Part shown: positions 10,276-21,929 of the stretch, one piece after another | How positions within the stretch are numbered: the stretch's first letter is position 1 | How the letters are laid out: each line of letters opens with the position of its first letter | NCBI RefSeq assembly: GCF_008831285.2 | Contig: NW_022204507.1 | Span: forward strand, 186,001 to 250,000 | Direction: 5' to 3' | DNA from: Nymphaea colorata | Lineage: Eukaryota > Streptophyta > Magnoliopsida > Nymphaeales > Nymphaeaceae | Length of the DNA: 64,000 bases | Program-made: the position numbers and the translations under genes | Notes under the pieces: model-generated | What the model was told of the DNA's origin: nothing | The model's database searches: none | Seen by the model: the letters and a program-made list of their open reading frames with translations, nothing else

Positions 10276-10983
10276 ACATTCCTGCACAATGTTGGAGCAT
10301 TAAATTAAACATGCATATTGGTAGTAGCATCCACAACCGGCGTATGCTCATTATATATATGGAGTGGCATATAAAACTTTATCAAAAACATATTCTCACA
10401 TGTTACAAGTGAAGTGCTAGAATCTAAGACAAAGTAGAGAAAACTATGAACATTTATGCAACTACAAATTATGTACACCTCAATTGTCGGAGAGCTACCT
10501 CAGGATGATCATTAAATTGAAGGGCAATTTAAAATTGCTTACATTGACCAAAATTACTCATATCTATGATTTTTGTCAAGCTGCCTTCTGCCGGTCTACA
10601 CCTTGAACTGGTTAGGTCACCTCGTCCAATTTATTCTACCGAAATGCATAGTACGTGAATTTGTATATGCAATCATGTTTAAGAATTTGCTTGATCCAAA
10701 CAGGTGTGTGTTTCCAATGCAAAGCTGCTAGGGAAGTAGCACTCGTATCCGAGCAGACCACTATTTCTGTGTGATATTTTTTTGATAATATCATTAGGAA
10801 TTTATTATCAAGGGAATTGCCACATAGCTTCTATCCCTTCCTTGTGGGTTTTTTAGGAGAATGTGGTTTCTATCTTCATAGTTATGCCATAGACCTTGCA
10901 AACAAACGCCATACTTCAGTGAAGAATGGGAAACTACTTTGTCAAGGAAAACGAAAGCAGGAAAAAAATCAGTGGTTGCCCAT

Positions 10984-10985
<2 letters not shown>
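10276..10985. other. Non-coding spacer, C1
   Basis: No gene supported. Collinear with 28681-29392 in C2 and 63691-64000 in C4. Small ORFs change between copies. Confidence 0.5.

Positions 10986-11065
<80 letters not shown>
10986..11065. repeat. (TA)40 microsatellite, C1
   Basis: About 80 bases of uninterrupted TA. The orthologous site in C2 (29393-29419) has only about 13 units. Confidence 0.95.
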
Positions 11066-11068
<3 letters not shown>

Positions 11069-11149
11069 CTTGGAAAAACTGGACTCTCTCTTCCGGTACT
11101 GGACCCCCTCCCCCTCCCCCACCAACTCTCCTCTCCCTCTCACTCACTC

Positions 11150-11150
<1 letters not shown>

Positions 11151-11195
<45 letters not shown>

Positions 11196-11196
11196 A
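11151..11196. repeat. (CT)n(GT)n microsatellite, C1
   Basis: A CT run followed by GTGTGTGTG. It lies 85 bases after the TA tract; the C2 equivalent at 29480-29512 is shorter and lacks the GT part. Confidence 0.9.
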
Positions 11197-13240
11197 AAAG
11201 CAGAAGGAGGAGTATGTAGATCTATTCCTATTTGTGCACGTCAAAGCAAAGACAGCGGCTCATCAATGAATAACCATCCAAAACTAAGTAGTCGGCAGAT
11301 GCCAAAATTTAGAAAATCAATACATGTAGAGACTTAAAAAAGGAGCCTTTGGTGGAGTGAATGACTTATTCATTCTCAAATAAATATTACGATGAATTGG
11401 GTGAAGAGAATTTACTTTGTTATGCTTCCCTTTTGCTTAAGAACAATAGACTCTTTTACACAAATTAATTACCAAAGAAGCAAGAAGCACACATTATAAA
11501 GCATGAAAATATGGCATGATATATATTGGCAACCTTTATCAACTGAAAAATATCATAAACTCTGTGGTTGATACATTTTGGCTGAAAGAGATTGAGGAGG
11601 TCAGCTAAAATAAGGTCAACAACGATTTAAAAATTTGCCTTCACCATGCATGCGAACTTAGTCTCCAAGTCATCGGCTAAAGGAAGCTACATTTGTATTT
11701 GACAAACAAGGATAATGCCTCCCCTAGTTAAAAATTTTGATACAAAAATAAAAATTCTTGAATCATAATTGCTTCTCAAACAGAAACAGAATCAAAATTT
11801 TCAAGTTTCAGTTTCCTAGTTCCAACAAACGAAATACCATGTTAATTTGTTTAATAATTTCAATTTCTTAAAAAAAATGGGCATTTTGTTTCTAAAATTC
11901 CATGGTTCTGGATATGTCAAATGCCTCCTTAGAGAAATGATCTTCTTTGAGATTTAATTGTTGATTGTAGAAAAAGGTCCGACTACCCAACAATTAACAG
12001 TATGGTTAAACTTACGGGGTGTCCATTCGTTCAAAAGAAAAGAAGAACAGCGGTTCGGTGAGAACATGAATGGTGGGAATTCACCTGGTTGCCTCCTTCC
12101 GACCGATGATGACAAAGGTTCTCCATGAATTTACATCGGCCTCTGTCTATATGTTGCACAAGAAGCAGCCTTATATTTTTGTGAGAAGCCACTAACTGGC
12201 AGTGCTAGCAGTAACATTGGGATGCCCAAACAACTGTGCTGCGAGAGGACAAAGTAAAATAAAACTCAGTAAATGATAGCTACATACATGCATATATAAG
12301 AAGTGTCAACAGGGAAGGCGATCTTGTCCTTTCTCACTCTACTTTTAGAAGGGTCAATTTGTCATCGTTTGCTCTTGGCGCCTCTTATCACAATTTCTCT
12401 TCCTCTACCATGCAAAGTTTTATGGTTATGAGGATTTTTTTTTCTTTAATTTCCAAAGAATTCCTCCCCTATAATTCTGAACAGAAAAGAAGGAGATTGA
12501 TCGCTCAAGTGGCTTATTCAAACTTCCTGAGAGTGAGGAGCCTGATGTTTCTGGCTGAGTGGCCCTAACATTTTAAATCTTAAGACTGATAATGGGAACT
12601 AATCAAGGCTAGAGATTCCAAGATCTGAGTTTCTTTGCTGGCAGAAGAGAATGGAGGGAGGCTAGAGATTCCAATTCATGTATTAGAAAAAAAAAAGCTT
12701 GTGGATAGAAGATAAGGTTTGCATGAAACGTACCCCTTCAAAGATCTGAGTTTCTTTCCTTCTGCAAAAACGAGCAAGGTGTATCCTCCGATCTGCTAAT
12801 CAACACCTCCATTGTCTTGAAGGGAAACTTAAGGCATATGTAACTCAAGTTAACGCTTCTTGGCGAATGCCAGAAAGAACTTTAACCAGCTCTCATGCCT
12901 CTGCATGATCTTAAATACCGTTGATCTTGACTCCCACGTTCATTGGTGAAGTCCCTGCAATTGTTGATTTTGAATTTGCAGAACGTATTTATGAGGGAAA
13001 ATCAGAAACTCACATGTCCAAGATGTTATTTAAATGATTAAATAACTTAAAAAATCAAAATCACAGCCTTGACCGCTAAACAAAGGGCCTCTGGTACAGT
13101 TTAATATAAACGGTGGGTAATAATGGAGTATTATTGTAAATGTGGACATTCGAAAACTTAAAAATCACGTTCATGATCCACTAAACAATTAATGACCAAC
13201 AGTACATCCAATGTGGCGGCCATATAAAAAATTGGCACTT
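11197..13240. other. Non-coding or decayed gene block, C1
   Basis: No convincing gene. 12060-12600 is less AT-rich and carries short frames (12071 onward and 12359-12568) that also occur, partly altered, in C2 (30517-30702 and ~30805). C1 lacks ~230 bases present in C2 (~31040-31270); the scar is near 12605. Confidence 0.4.
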
Positions 13241-13307
13241 GGGGATGTTAATGGATCAGATCTGGATTGGATATCCATTCAAAATGCTTTTAAAGAATTG
13301 GACATAG

Positions 13308-13309
<2 letters not shown>

Positions 13310-13386
<77 letters not shown>
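13310..13386. repeat. (TA)38 microsatellite present only in C1
   Basis: A 77-base TA run inserted in a stretch that reads GGATCAGATCTGGATTGG... on its left. The C2 equivalent (~31945) has no TA run; it reads AGCAATCGATCGG instead. Confidence 0.95.
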
Positions 13387-13390
<4 letters not shown>

Positions 13391-15300
13391 CGAGTAAGAA
13401 ATCGGAATTCACCAGATTTAAATAAGAAACTCCATCTTATCAAACTCAGGTTCAGTTTTAAATAAATGTCTCGTTAGATAACAAAGATCTTAACTTAGAT
13501 ATCCTATTCCAAAGTTTAGATATCTGAATACGAACTCGCGAGTTAATATTTGTGCCGAATTTAGATATCTGGAGCCTAAAATCATGAGCCAAAGTAGAGG
13601 AGAGAATGGGGCATCATGCCGGATAAACTGAATTGAAAAATCAGCACCCTTTATAGTTTTCCCTCATAAGGAACTTATGTTTTTTAAAATTAATGTTTGA
13701 GAATAGGGAAACTTGGTTTTGAATGTCATCGAATCTAATCATTTGATTGGGGAATCTGGAAAAGTTAAAATAAAAAACGACCAATTTTCCCCACTCAAAT
13801 ATATTTTTCCGCTAGTAGTGAAATCTGAAGTGTCTGCGTTTCACCCCTTTTTAATATATATATATTTAATCAGCTCTCTATCTCTCTCAATTGTTCTCCT
13901 CGCGTCTCCCACGTCTCTCACTTTTTCTCAACAAAATTGAACATGTATATGTATAGTTGGTTGCCAGTTGCAGGCCCGAGATATACATAAAAGTTGCTAC
14001 AACCCATGACAACGTTGGGTTGTCATCACAAAGTTGGACGCAGATGCTTTAACCAAAAACACAGACATAAATTTATGATATTAAATGAACATGAATGAAT
14101 TATGTGAAAGTTGACATGATTTCACGTGAAGTTTATTGGTAATAAACACTACTATTTTGTAAGCAACCTTAGTATTGATGAAAATAAACTTGATGCAAAT
14201 AAAGGACTAGTATATTTGGAACAATCTTAATATAAAGTTGTATTAAGAAAATCAACTTAATTGTATGAGTATAATAGTCAAACTCTAAACTTTTTTAACA
14301 TATAATATAATATATTGAGACCCAAATTTGGTATCTAGGATAAGTTTTTTGTTACCCACACAACCATTTCAATTAATATCAACTAATGGTAAATTGGATA
14401 AAACAAATTACAAAAAGATTAATTCATGCAATCAAATAATCAAAATATCTAAAACATGGATGCGTTCTGCAGAATAATTGAAAATAAAACAAAAAAATTT
14501 AATGAAGAAATCATAAGCAACTTGAAATTCTTTAAAGTCGCAGAGGAAGAGGGAGGTTGTCGGTGAGTGTTTTCTCCTCTCTCTCTTACCACAAGATATG
14601 TGGCAAAGTTGGTTTGCATATCAGGCCATCTTTGACTCCCATTGATACTACTTAAGACCTATATAACTTCAAGTTACTATGAAGATATGGAGGTTAAGAA
14701 CTGCTAAATAAAATGCAAGGGCATTGTGTATATGATATTTATTTATAGCTGAACCTAAATCCCAACCCAGTGTGATATTTGTCTAAAATATGAATCCAAA
14801 TATAATCAGATGTCACCTCTTAAATCCAAATCCAATATGTTTTCTGACCGCTACTAATAAGTACACTTCAAAAGCAAGCCTTAACTAATCCAATTCATAA
14901 TCTTCTAGTTTAGTCAGCCTTTCTGACAGGGGCCAAAAAATGCCGAGCACAAACTGCCCTCGAGGGTAATCGCGAATACTATATTTGAGTAGATTTGTAT
15001 CTAAAATAAATGTATACAACAAAGCAAAATTAGAAATCCAATATTTAAGTTGTGCTTGATAGTTTCCGATTTTAGAGTGGAGACTGCATATACACAATAT
15101 ATATATATGATGCAACGACGGTTTATACAGGGCTGCTCTAGCAGCGATGCTTTTTTTTTTTTTGTCTTAATATATTTTCATTTAGTCAGATAGCTCCCTC
15201 TCTCTCTCTAAAAATTGAACATGTCCGCTTTGTTGCTTCACGTACGCTACACAGCCTGGTTGTTTGTTTCTTGTGTTTGCCGTCAAGGCAAGGGCGGTGT
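13387..15300. other. AT-rich non-coding block, C1
   Basis: No gene seen. It contains TAGATATCTG-type words and a segment at 14790-14850 related to the block at 5000-5350. Collinear with 31950-34060 in C2. Confidence 0.5.
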
Positions 15301-15301
15301 T

Positions 15302-15316
15302 GGGGGGGGGGGGGGG
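15302..15316. repeat. Poly-G run (G15)
   Basis: Fifteen consecutive G. The C2 equivalent (~34070) has only five, so the run expanded in C1 or is an assembly weakness. Confidence 0.9.
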
Positions 15317-15632
15317 CAAGGTCAGATATCCCCACACATATATACTAATTTGTAGAGCCCAAGCAATAAGAAGGTTGCCAGCTGCTGGTTAGGGATACAG
15401 ATAAAAGTTGGGAGGCAAGGAGGTGCAAAGCCGTACGTATCTTCTCGATCGATCCAGCGACAGCCGCGGTGCCTCCCTCCTCCTCGCTTAGCTACCGTTG
15501 TTTCCAGTATTCCAGAGGTTACCCACCCACCCTGCTCGCTCATTCTTTTACCAGTTCTTGCATCTTTGTATGATCTACACGCACTCAGCTGCTACTCTCC
15601 TCCATTGCCGCTCGAAATTAGGAAACAGTTAT

Positions 15633-15995
15633 TTATAGCCTGAAAATTAATCTGCACCATAGAGGAAGTGAAATCACAACAGGAGGCCTTCCGCTAAGAT
15701 GGCTCTCAAAAAGGGAAAGGAAAAAACAAAAAAGGTCGATCGTCTTCTCGGTTAATATATAAATGTGCATCTCCTGAGTTTCATTTTCGGTCGTTCCCTG
15801 GCATGCAGCTAGTGGAATTTTCTTTGCATGCCAATTCGACTGCTGGCCACCAAATGGGCTTTTCCTCAAAGGCATATATAGGGCTGCGATATCTGATAGT
15901 TTGACAGGCATGTAGACAAAAGGGAGATGGTTAATCCATGGACAACGTTGCTGATCATCATCAAAAGGAAAAGGAAGAGCCAGGTAAATTTCCAT
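15633..15995 (-). CDS. Unrecognised 120-aa ORF, C1
   Basis: Open from MEIYLALPF to LWCRLIFRL without interruption, and the same 120-codon frame is intact in C2 (34383-34745) with roughly 15 substitutions and no indel. It is Pro/Leu rich with a Trp-Ile-Asn motif and a hydrophobic LFCFFLSL segment near residue 90; no known domain was recognised. Flanking DNA in the two copies does have indels. Against coding: no clear promoter on this strand, and the plus strand carries its own TATA, ATG and splice-donor signals. It may be a chance ORF. Confidence 0.25.
   Translation of the reverse strand: MEIYLALPFPFDDDQQRCPWINHLPFVYMPVKLSDIAALYMPLRKSPFGGQQSNWHAKKIPLAACQGTTENETQEMHIYILTEKTIDLFCFFLSLFESHLSGRPPVVISLPLWCRLIFRL
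15874..15983 (+). other. Candidate promoter plus tiny first exon, C1
   Basis: A CATATATAGG TATA-like box at 15873-15882 is followed by ATG at 15927. Nineteen codons (MVNPWTTLLIII, then a Lys/Arg run) lead to a consensus donor CAG/GTAAAT at 15981-15986. The same arrangement is kept in C2 (34677-34733) with one amino-acid change. No continuation exon was identified, so this stays a suggestion. Confidence 0.2.
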
Positions 15996-16248
15996 TTAAA
16001 TTAACTCTGCGTTCCTTTAGTGCTTGAGTCAACTCGATCTCCACTCAAGCTCTCAAGTTTAAATTTATGCTTGACTCTACCTAGGCACCCCATATAATTT
16101 TGTCATGTAATATTAACCCATATAGCTTTCCAAGAATTTGTTTCATGATCCAAATAGGCACCTCTTGACGAAAATGACCAGAAAATCCTCCCTTTTCAAA
16201 AAAATCTCTTATGACACAAGATAGCTTAGACTCCACAATAACCTACAA

Positions 16249-16566
16249 TTGTTAAAAGAAATATTTGGTAATCCATCAGAGCACGGGGCAACATTAGAGT
16301 TTGCCTCGGAAGCAGCCCACCGAATTTTCGCATCTGATATTGGGTTGAAGAAAAAGAATTATCATCCTCTGAGACACTTTCTCCTTGCAAATGACTATCT
16401 AAAGCCAACCATAGGAAGAGCTCTTAAAATTTGCAAAGCATGCATCTTGAGTTCGATCCAACTTATAGAAGTAAACCTGATCATTCTCACAGGAGAGAGA
16501 ATTAAGGGGTGTGCAGTTGTAAATTTGTATAGGTTTTCTTTTTCTTCGCCGAAATGTTACCTTTAA
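16249..16566 (+). pseudogene. Unrecognised 105-aa ORF, C1; broken in other copies
   Basis: Open frame reading EIFGNPSEHGATLEFASEAA, then AHRIFASD, then KICKACILSSIQLIEV. The same sequence in C2 (35750-35990) and C3 (52575-52900) carries stops and indels, although the first ~50 codons are readable in C3. The family is not recognised. It could be a fragment of a host gene, but frame loss in two of three copies argues that it is not maintained. Confidence 0.3.
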
Positions 16567-16599
16567 TAAATTATATAATTAATTAATTAATTTCTTTAT

Positions 16600-18190
16600 A
16601 GAAAGGTATTATATTAGGGTAATTAGTTTGTCTTAAGTTTGTAACAGATTATGCATGTACTAAAAAATTAAAAGAAAAAAAGCAAAGCACTATTTGGAAT
16701 TGATTTCAACTAAAATTAATAGTCATATACATGACAATACCTAACATCCAAGAGACAAAGCACAGTTGGTTGGTCTGGCGGGCACAATAACAACATGCTG
16801 TTTGTTCAAATCTTTTTGGCAGCTACTCCCTGAACTTCAAAGGGCGGCTAGCATGACACTCTATTTGATGGTTTCATTGTAGGTTTACCTAAATCATGAA
16901 GCAACTTTAGACCTTGGGGACAAGCCTTCTTTATGTGGCTTCTACATAGCCCAACATTAGAGATTTTAATATTTGAAAAATCAAAGACATGAAAGTGAAC
17001 AAGATTGTTTCACATCAGCTGTTCAATATTCTTGCTAAATTGATTTTTCCTTTTATTTTTCCTTCTTGTTTGAGGTTATGTGAAGCGATTAATAACTCAA
17101 ATAAGAGTTGGATGCTAAACCTTAGACTGATGGTATAAGCAATTATAAGAATTAATTGGCCCAAATTGCCATGTGATTGGCGCAAACAGATTCAGGTCCA
17201 TATCCAACTCAAGAATGCACATGTCAACTTTTAACTATTTTAACGTAAGAATTTAAAATAACCTTTTATTTTTAATTAATTTCTATGCATTTTCTAACTT
17301 TTGCAATGAATTTAATAATATTTTGCAGATTCACAACCGATTCAATTACTTTGGCATCCTTGCCGATTCAATTAATAAACCATTTTTTACAACACCAGTT
17401 GGTAGGGAGGGAGGAAGAGAGAGAGAGAGAAAGAGAAAGAGAGAGAGTCTTCCATATTGTTGGATATTCTATCAAATTTTTGATGGAACACCCCATGGTC
17501 CAGAAAGCAAAATTTAATTTATTCCATAAAGTAGAACATAGTAAATTACAAGTCTATCACCAACATCAAAATTTTTACCAAAACATATACCGTTTAAAAT
17601 TTTGAGATCCACTCTCTAAAATTAATTACTTTCCTGTCTTTTTTCCAAGGTACCATCTTTTAGTACTTCACCTTTTTAACTACACAATCAAAAGATTGGG
17701 AGACTATCCTTCTAGTAGGATTGGACAAGAACCACTGGATCCTCATTTTATCAGTAGCTCATTTTCATCATCTTATTGAGTAAATCTCATTTTTAAATCT
17801 CATTTTTAATCCTCCTATTGATTCTTTAGAAGCTATTTCCAAATAAGGTTAATGTACTTCTTGTTGTAGAGATGATGGTGTCATTATGTAGATGTTCAAT
17901 TGTTGGATTTAAATAGCATCCAACAATTAAATAGCAGCCACTTTTTGTTATTGCTTGGATTAAATAGCATATCTGAACACTTAATATTTGAAAGGACAAA
18001 TACATAGTTTTTTTTTTCCCTTTCACAAATTGCCTAATTGAACAAGTGCAATGAGAAATATGCATGGGATAAATAAGCAAAAATTTAGACATATGAAACC
18101 ATCAATCTAGTGGCCTACTTTGAGCAACATTTATTTCAAACACTTAACTGCCAAAGTACATGTGCCATATCATCAAGAAAACTGAAGATG
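16600..18190. other. Unit tail, non-coding, C1
   Basis: AT-rich, no gene. Collinear with 37150-38845 and 52950-54638. It contains a GA microsatellite (17405-17448) and a hairpin (17898-17928, AATTGTTGGAT/ATCCAACAATT with a 9-base loop). Confidence 0.55.
17405..17448. repeat. (GA)n microsatellite, C1
   Basis: GGGAGGGAGG then AGAGAG with interruptions. The C2 equivalent is at 38131-38167; in C3 (53837-53850) it has nearly vanished. Confidence 0.9.
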
Positions 18191-18660
18191 TAAGAAATGT
18201 ATATTTTTTGAAGCAAAATCTTTTAATGACATAGCACACAAAAATGTGAAATTTTTTATATCAGTTACCTTTTGGAAGGTTCATTTGCATTAGGTGAGGA
18301 ATAAATTGGCCTGGGATGTAGTACTTGCCTTATTTACAAGCTTATATGTGCAAATACCCCCAGAATATCAATTTTTTGTGTTCTTACTAAAATTCAAAAG
18401 TTGATATAATTAAGAAAAAAAATATAGTCACAAAAAATGCATTTTTTGCAAAAAATCATGAAAAAACGAGAGAAAATGAAATGCCATTTAAAACTTTTAA
18501 AAAATGTTTTAAAAAAAACGTGAAAATGAAAAAAACATGTTTTCATAGTTTTCTCGTGTTTTTTCACTTTTTTTTTCATTTTTTATTTTTTCATTTTTTA
18601 ATGCCAAACAGTTTTTTTTTCATTTTCTATCTTTTATTTCTAACAAGTCCACTTATCTTT
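18190..18660. other. Junction DNA between C1 and C2 with a foldback
   Basis: Not found elsewhere in the window. 18410-18540 is A-rich and 18541-18640 T-rich. Words such as AAAAAACGAGAGAAAATG are mirrored by TTTTCTCGTGTTTTTTC, and the centre is the palindrome AAACATGTTT. This makes an imperfect foldback of ~230 bases exactly where C2 starts truncated. Confidence 0.5.
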
Positions 18661-19275
18661 TGACTAGCATTATGCCTATACTCATATTGAAGTGAAATAT
18701 TGAAATGTGCGAACTGATATCATAGAAATGACCATGCAACTTTGCATAAATTCAAATGTGATTAAGATCTTGTATAATATGTAAGGCCTACATTGTGTAC
18801 ACTAATTTCTCAAATACATCATCTTCCAACATCACTCTTATGCTTGAAATAAATACTTTAGTTACCAAGAGAAGCTCAAATAATTTCTCTGGTTGCACAG
18901 CCCATTTCCCTCATGCTGAGTATTCATGTAAAATAATTGATCATTTGACGCAGCATACAAGTGAAATACCATTGTTTTAAAATATGTATTACGTATACAG
19001 AAAGGTAAGAAAAGAAAAACACAAGTTTTTGCCTTCACCATACTACTTATTCTCATTTCTTGGTTTCATGTTTGTGTGAGGTTTGTGAAACCGACCTTCA
19101 AATTGTGGTAATATTGCCAAGTTACATGGGCATTACAGGTCATTATGGAGGGTTGCTAAAGCAAGGAGCTCCTCTCATTTCTGGAACCATCAAGAAAAAG
19201 AATTTGTGAAAGGGTATAAACTGGGATGGAAAAGAATTATAATACTCTCAACTTGCCCTATCATTAGTGCCTATT
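18660..19275. other. Leader block before the copia remnant, C2
   Basis: Same as 1060-1690 in C1. No gene seen. Confidence 0.35.
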
Positions 19276-20535
19276 TTTAATATTATAGTAGGTTGTGTCT
19301 GATGTGATTTTTCCAACTATTGTTAGTGCTACAAAGTCCAAAGACCCTTCGTTACTTTTGAAACGTCATGAGGATGAAAAGATTAATCACAGTTTAAATT
19401 TAAACTTAATGAAGAGAGTCTAGAAGTTTGACAAGAAAAAGGTGAGTTCAAAAATTTTTAGGCTAGACCATTTATTATTATGAAACAAACAAAGACTTTT
19501 GGTGAGGTTATAAATGAGCAAAAAGGTAGTTGAAAAAGTCTTGAGAAGTCTCCCCTCTAAATCTGAACAAGTTCATATTGCAATATAAGAATCCAAGGAT
19601 TTGTCTATGTACATTATTGATGACTTAAGAGGGTCTCTTCTAGCTCATGAACAACATATAAATAGGTCAACAGCAAAAGCCTTTCAAACTTTATTGGATA
19701 TTTCAAAAGAAACGAATGGAAGAAGTGATCAAAAGAACGAAGGAAAAAGTCAAGAACAAGGAGCCTTTAGAGGAGCCACTCAAGGGCATGGTAGAGGAAT
19801 GGGAAGATCTTTTGGTGCTTTTTGAAAGTGTTATGACATAGCAGAAAGGTAGTTGAGATCAATATTTTAGAGGAAAGTAGTTTCATGTTTGCAAGAAGTT
19901 TGTCATATCGAAGCCAAATGTTTGAAAAGGCAAAGCAATAAGCTAGTTTTGTTGAACAAAATGAATTTTTTTTGTCTTATGTACATCTATGAGTTTTAAA
20001 AGTTGAAAGTGTAAAATATATATAGTTTGTAGATAGTGGTTATAGTAACCATGTGCCATGTGGTATTCAAAATATTCATGAGACTGTAAAGCTTGATATG
20101 TGGCTTGGAGACAATGAAAAAGTAAGTGTAAATTGCAAATTGAATTGTTAATATCATGATGTGTACTATGTTCTAGGGTCAGCTGAAAATTTATTTATTG
20201 TGGAGCAATTGATCCAAAAGGCCTACACCCTTTTATTTGAAAATCATGCTTGCGAAATTGAAAATGGAAGCGGTATTATTCAAATTAAAAAAATTGCTTT
20301 TAAAATCATCAAGATAGGTGATTGTTCTTTTATTTCAAAGGTTGATGTTAATTGTAAGCTATGACATATGAGGTATAAATGAATCTTTATTGGCTATTGT
20401 ATTGAGCCTAGCTAAAGGTTATCATGTTGCCAACGGTCTTATAAAACCATTATCACCATCAAAATTTGTTACGTTTAGAAAGCCCATTGGTGTGCAAACA
20501 TTTTTCACATTAAGGGGAAGAAATGTAAGTTACTC
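19275..20535 (+). pseudogene. Ty1/copia gag-pol remnant, C2 (internally deleted)
   Basis: Same architecture and same internal deletion as C1: gag C-terminus (open 19601-19825), protease VDSG at 20029-20040 and the best pre-integrase ORF of all copies (20161-20364, YYVLGSAENLFIVEQLIQ). A jump near 20427 then leads to the RNase H end (to ~20529). The early gag is also missing about 125 bases near 19282. A stop replaces a Lys codon at 19588. Confidence 0.85.
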
Positions 20536-21370
20536 TTCAATTAGACATTTATGGGTATCCTATGCGGGTAGCCACCGTGGTGGTCACGGAAGTTTCAAGG
20601 ACTTGATTGTTTATTATTTTAGGGGACTTGGCGTGGCGTGCACATCCTCCAAAGCATGGTGTTTTTTGGTGGGTCGTTTTTGAGTGGTGTTTCAAGATGG
20701 CAGGGTGAGCCGTGTGGTAGCTTTGCTTCCATTTTTTTCCTTTTTGCTTCTTAAATGTATGGAGCATACTGAAAAATAAGTAAAGAGAAAAAAAGGAAAT
20801 AACGTTTTTGAGTGGTATTTTTTGGGGTATGTTTGTCCAAGTTTCTTTAAACCAACCTTCACCGTGATGCCCTAACACCCAGCATGAATAGCGCTCCAAG
20901 AAGGGAGGAGGTGGAGACCATGAGAAGGGCGCCATGGACCTTCATTGACATGTGACCACCTGCAACATGCTACACTTTATTATTCTTTCGGGTTGTGTAG
21001 AATATCAGAAAAGGAAGACTCGTGAATTTCTCCGTGGTGGGGGTCAAGTATCTGGATATTCCGGCAGCCATGAATTAAGTGGACACTCCTATCACCGGGA
21101 ACAAAGAACAGAGAAAAGTACGAAACTAAAAGCACTACCCACATGCTTAAAAGAGGAAGAGGGAGAGGGCTATGCCCAGCGAGGTAATGCCCACGTACAA
21201 GGCATGTGAGCAGGTGCCCGCTACGAAAAGACTGGTGCAAGAAGGGTTGAGGAGTGCAAAGCCGATCATCAGATTCCGTCTAATCGTTCTGCTTTGGGAA
21301 GTAATTGGGGAATTACGTCCTTCCTGCTCAACTTGCGGTGCAACGTTGACAAAACGACATGTTAATTTGA
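20535..21370. other. Region between the copia end and the host-like exon, C2
   Basis: Collinear with 3020-3850. A GGTAGCCACCGTGGTGGTCA word at 20568-20587 is absent in C1 but present in C3 and, displaced, in C4 (57434). ORFs on both strands recur with changes; none is recognised. Confidence 0.35.
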
Positions 21371-21895
21371 GAACGATGGTACAAGGAGAGACAGAAGGAG
21401 ACGCAGGAGGAAGTGGACGACAACGAGGATGGATGAATGGGCTCGTAATAATTCTCACCAACATCGGATAACACCACCGACGTCGATGCCTTCTGCCGGA
21501 CCAATTCTACGTCTACCTCCACCTGCTCAGGTGGAGTAGTCTGCATCTACTTCCAACTCCACCGAGAGGGCAGCGGGAAGTTTAGGGTCCTCTGGCCTGT
21601 TTACTGCAGGAGCGGTGTGATAGAACAAGCACATAGTGAAGCCGACGAAGTCCCTCACAAGGTTTGTGATAGAATTCATGTCTTCCCTCCTTTCCTTGCA
21701 GATGACTATGACCGAAACACTCTCCCTCTCCCCGGATCTCCCTCCCTCTCTCTCTCTCTGACTCTCTGTCTCTCGGACGATGACTACCAGACGAACAAAG
21801 CAACAGGGAACGAACGCTCGTCGAAGGAAGAAGTTTCCTTCTCTATTCCCAATGGGACAAGGAAGGAGGGAAAGATCAAGGATGGAGGATTTGGG
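21370..21895 (-). pseudogene. Host-like first exon, C2 (most damaged copy)
   Basis: The ATG at 21679-21677 opens the same MNSITNLVRDFVGFTM frame. A five-base loss after GATGCAGAC shifts the frame to a stop. The acceptor AG is mutated to AC (TTGTAC), although the donor GTGAG (21458) remains. The TATA octamer reads TACAAATA. Confidence 0.45.
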
Positions 21896-21929
21896 TGGAC
21901 TGAACGGGAGGGATAAGGGAGTATTTGTA

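Larger units (their letters stand above)
1..18190 (+). repeat. Large tandem unit, copy C1 (left end cut by window)
   Basis: First of four same-orientation copies. Position 1 corresponds to 40992 in C3 and 55689 in C4. The copy holds every block from the flank to the tail. Compared with C3 it lacks the copia RT/RNase H interior (scar near 2910) and a ~1.35 kb block (scar near 8200). The right end, near 18090-18190, matches 54535-54630 in C3. Copy limits are judged by eye from long shared word runs. Confidence 0.85.

Noticed and set aside
10817-11219. ORFs rich in Tyr-Ile across the TA tract (also 13211-13465, 22967-23479 and 48077-48379)
   Set aside because: They are read-through of (TA)n, which has no stop in one frame on each strand. 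They have no homology and no conserved frame outside the tract.
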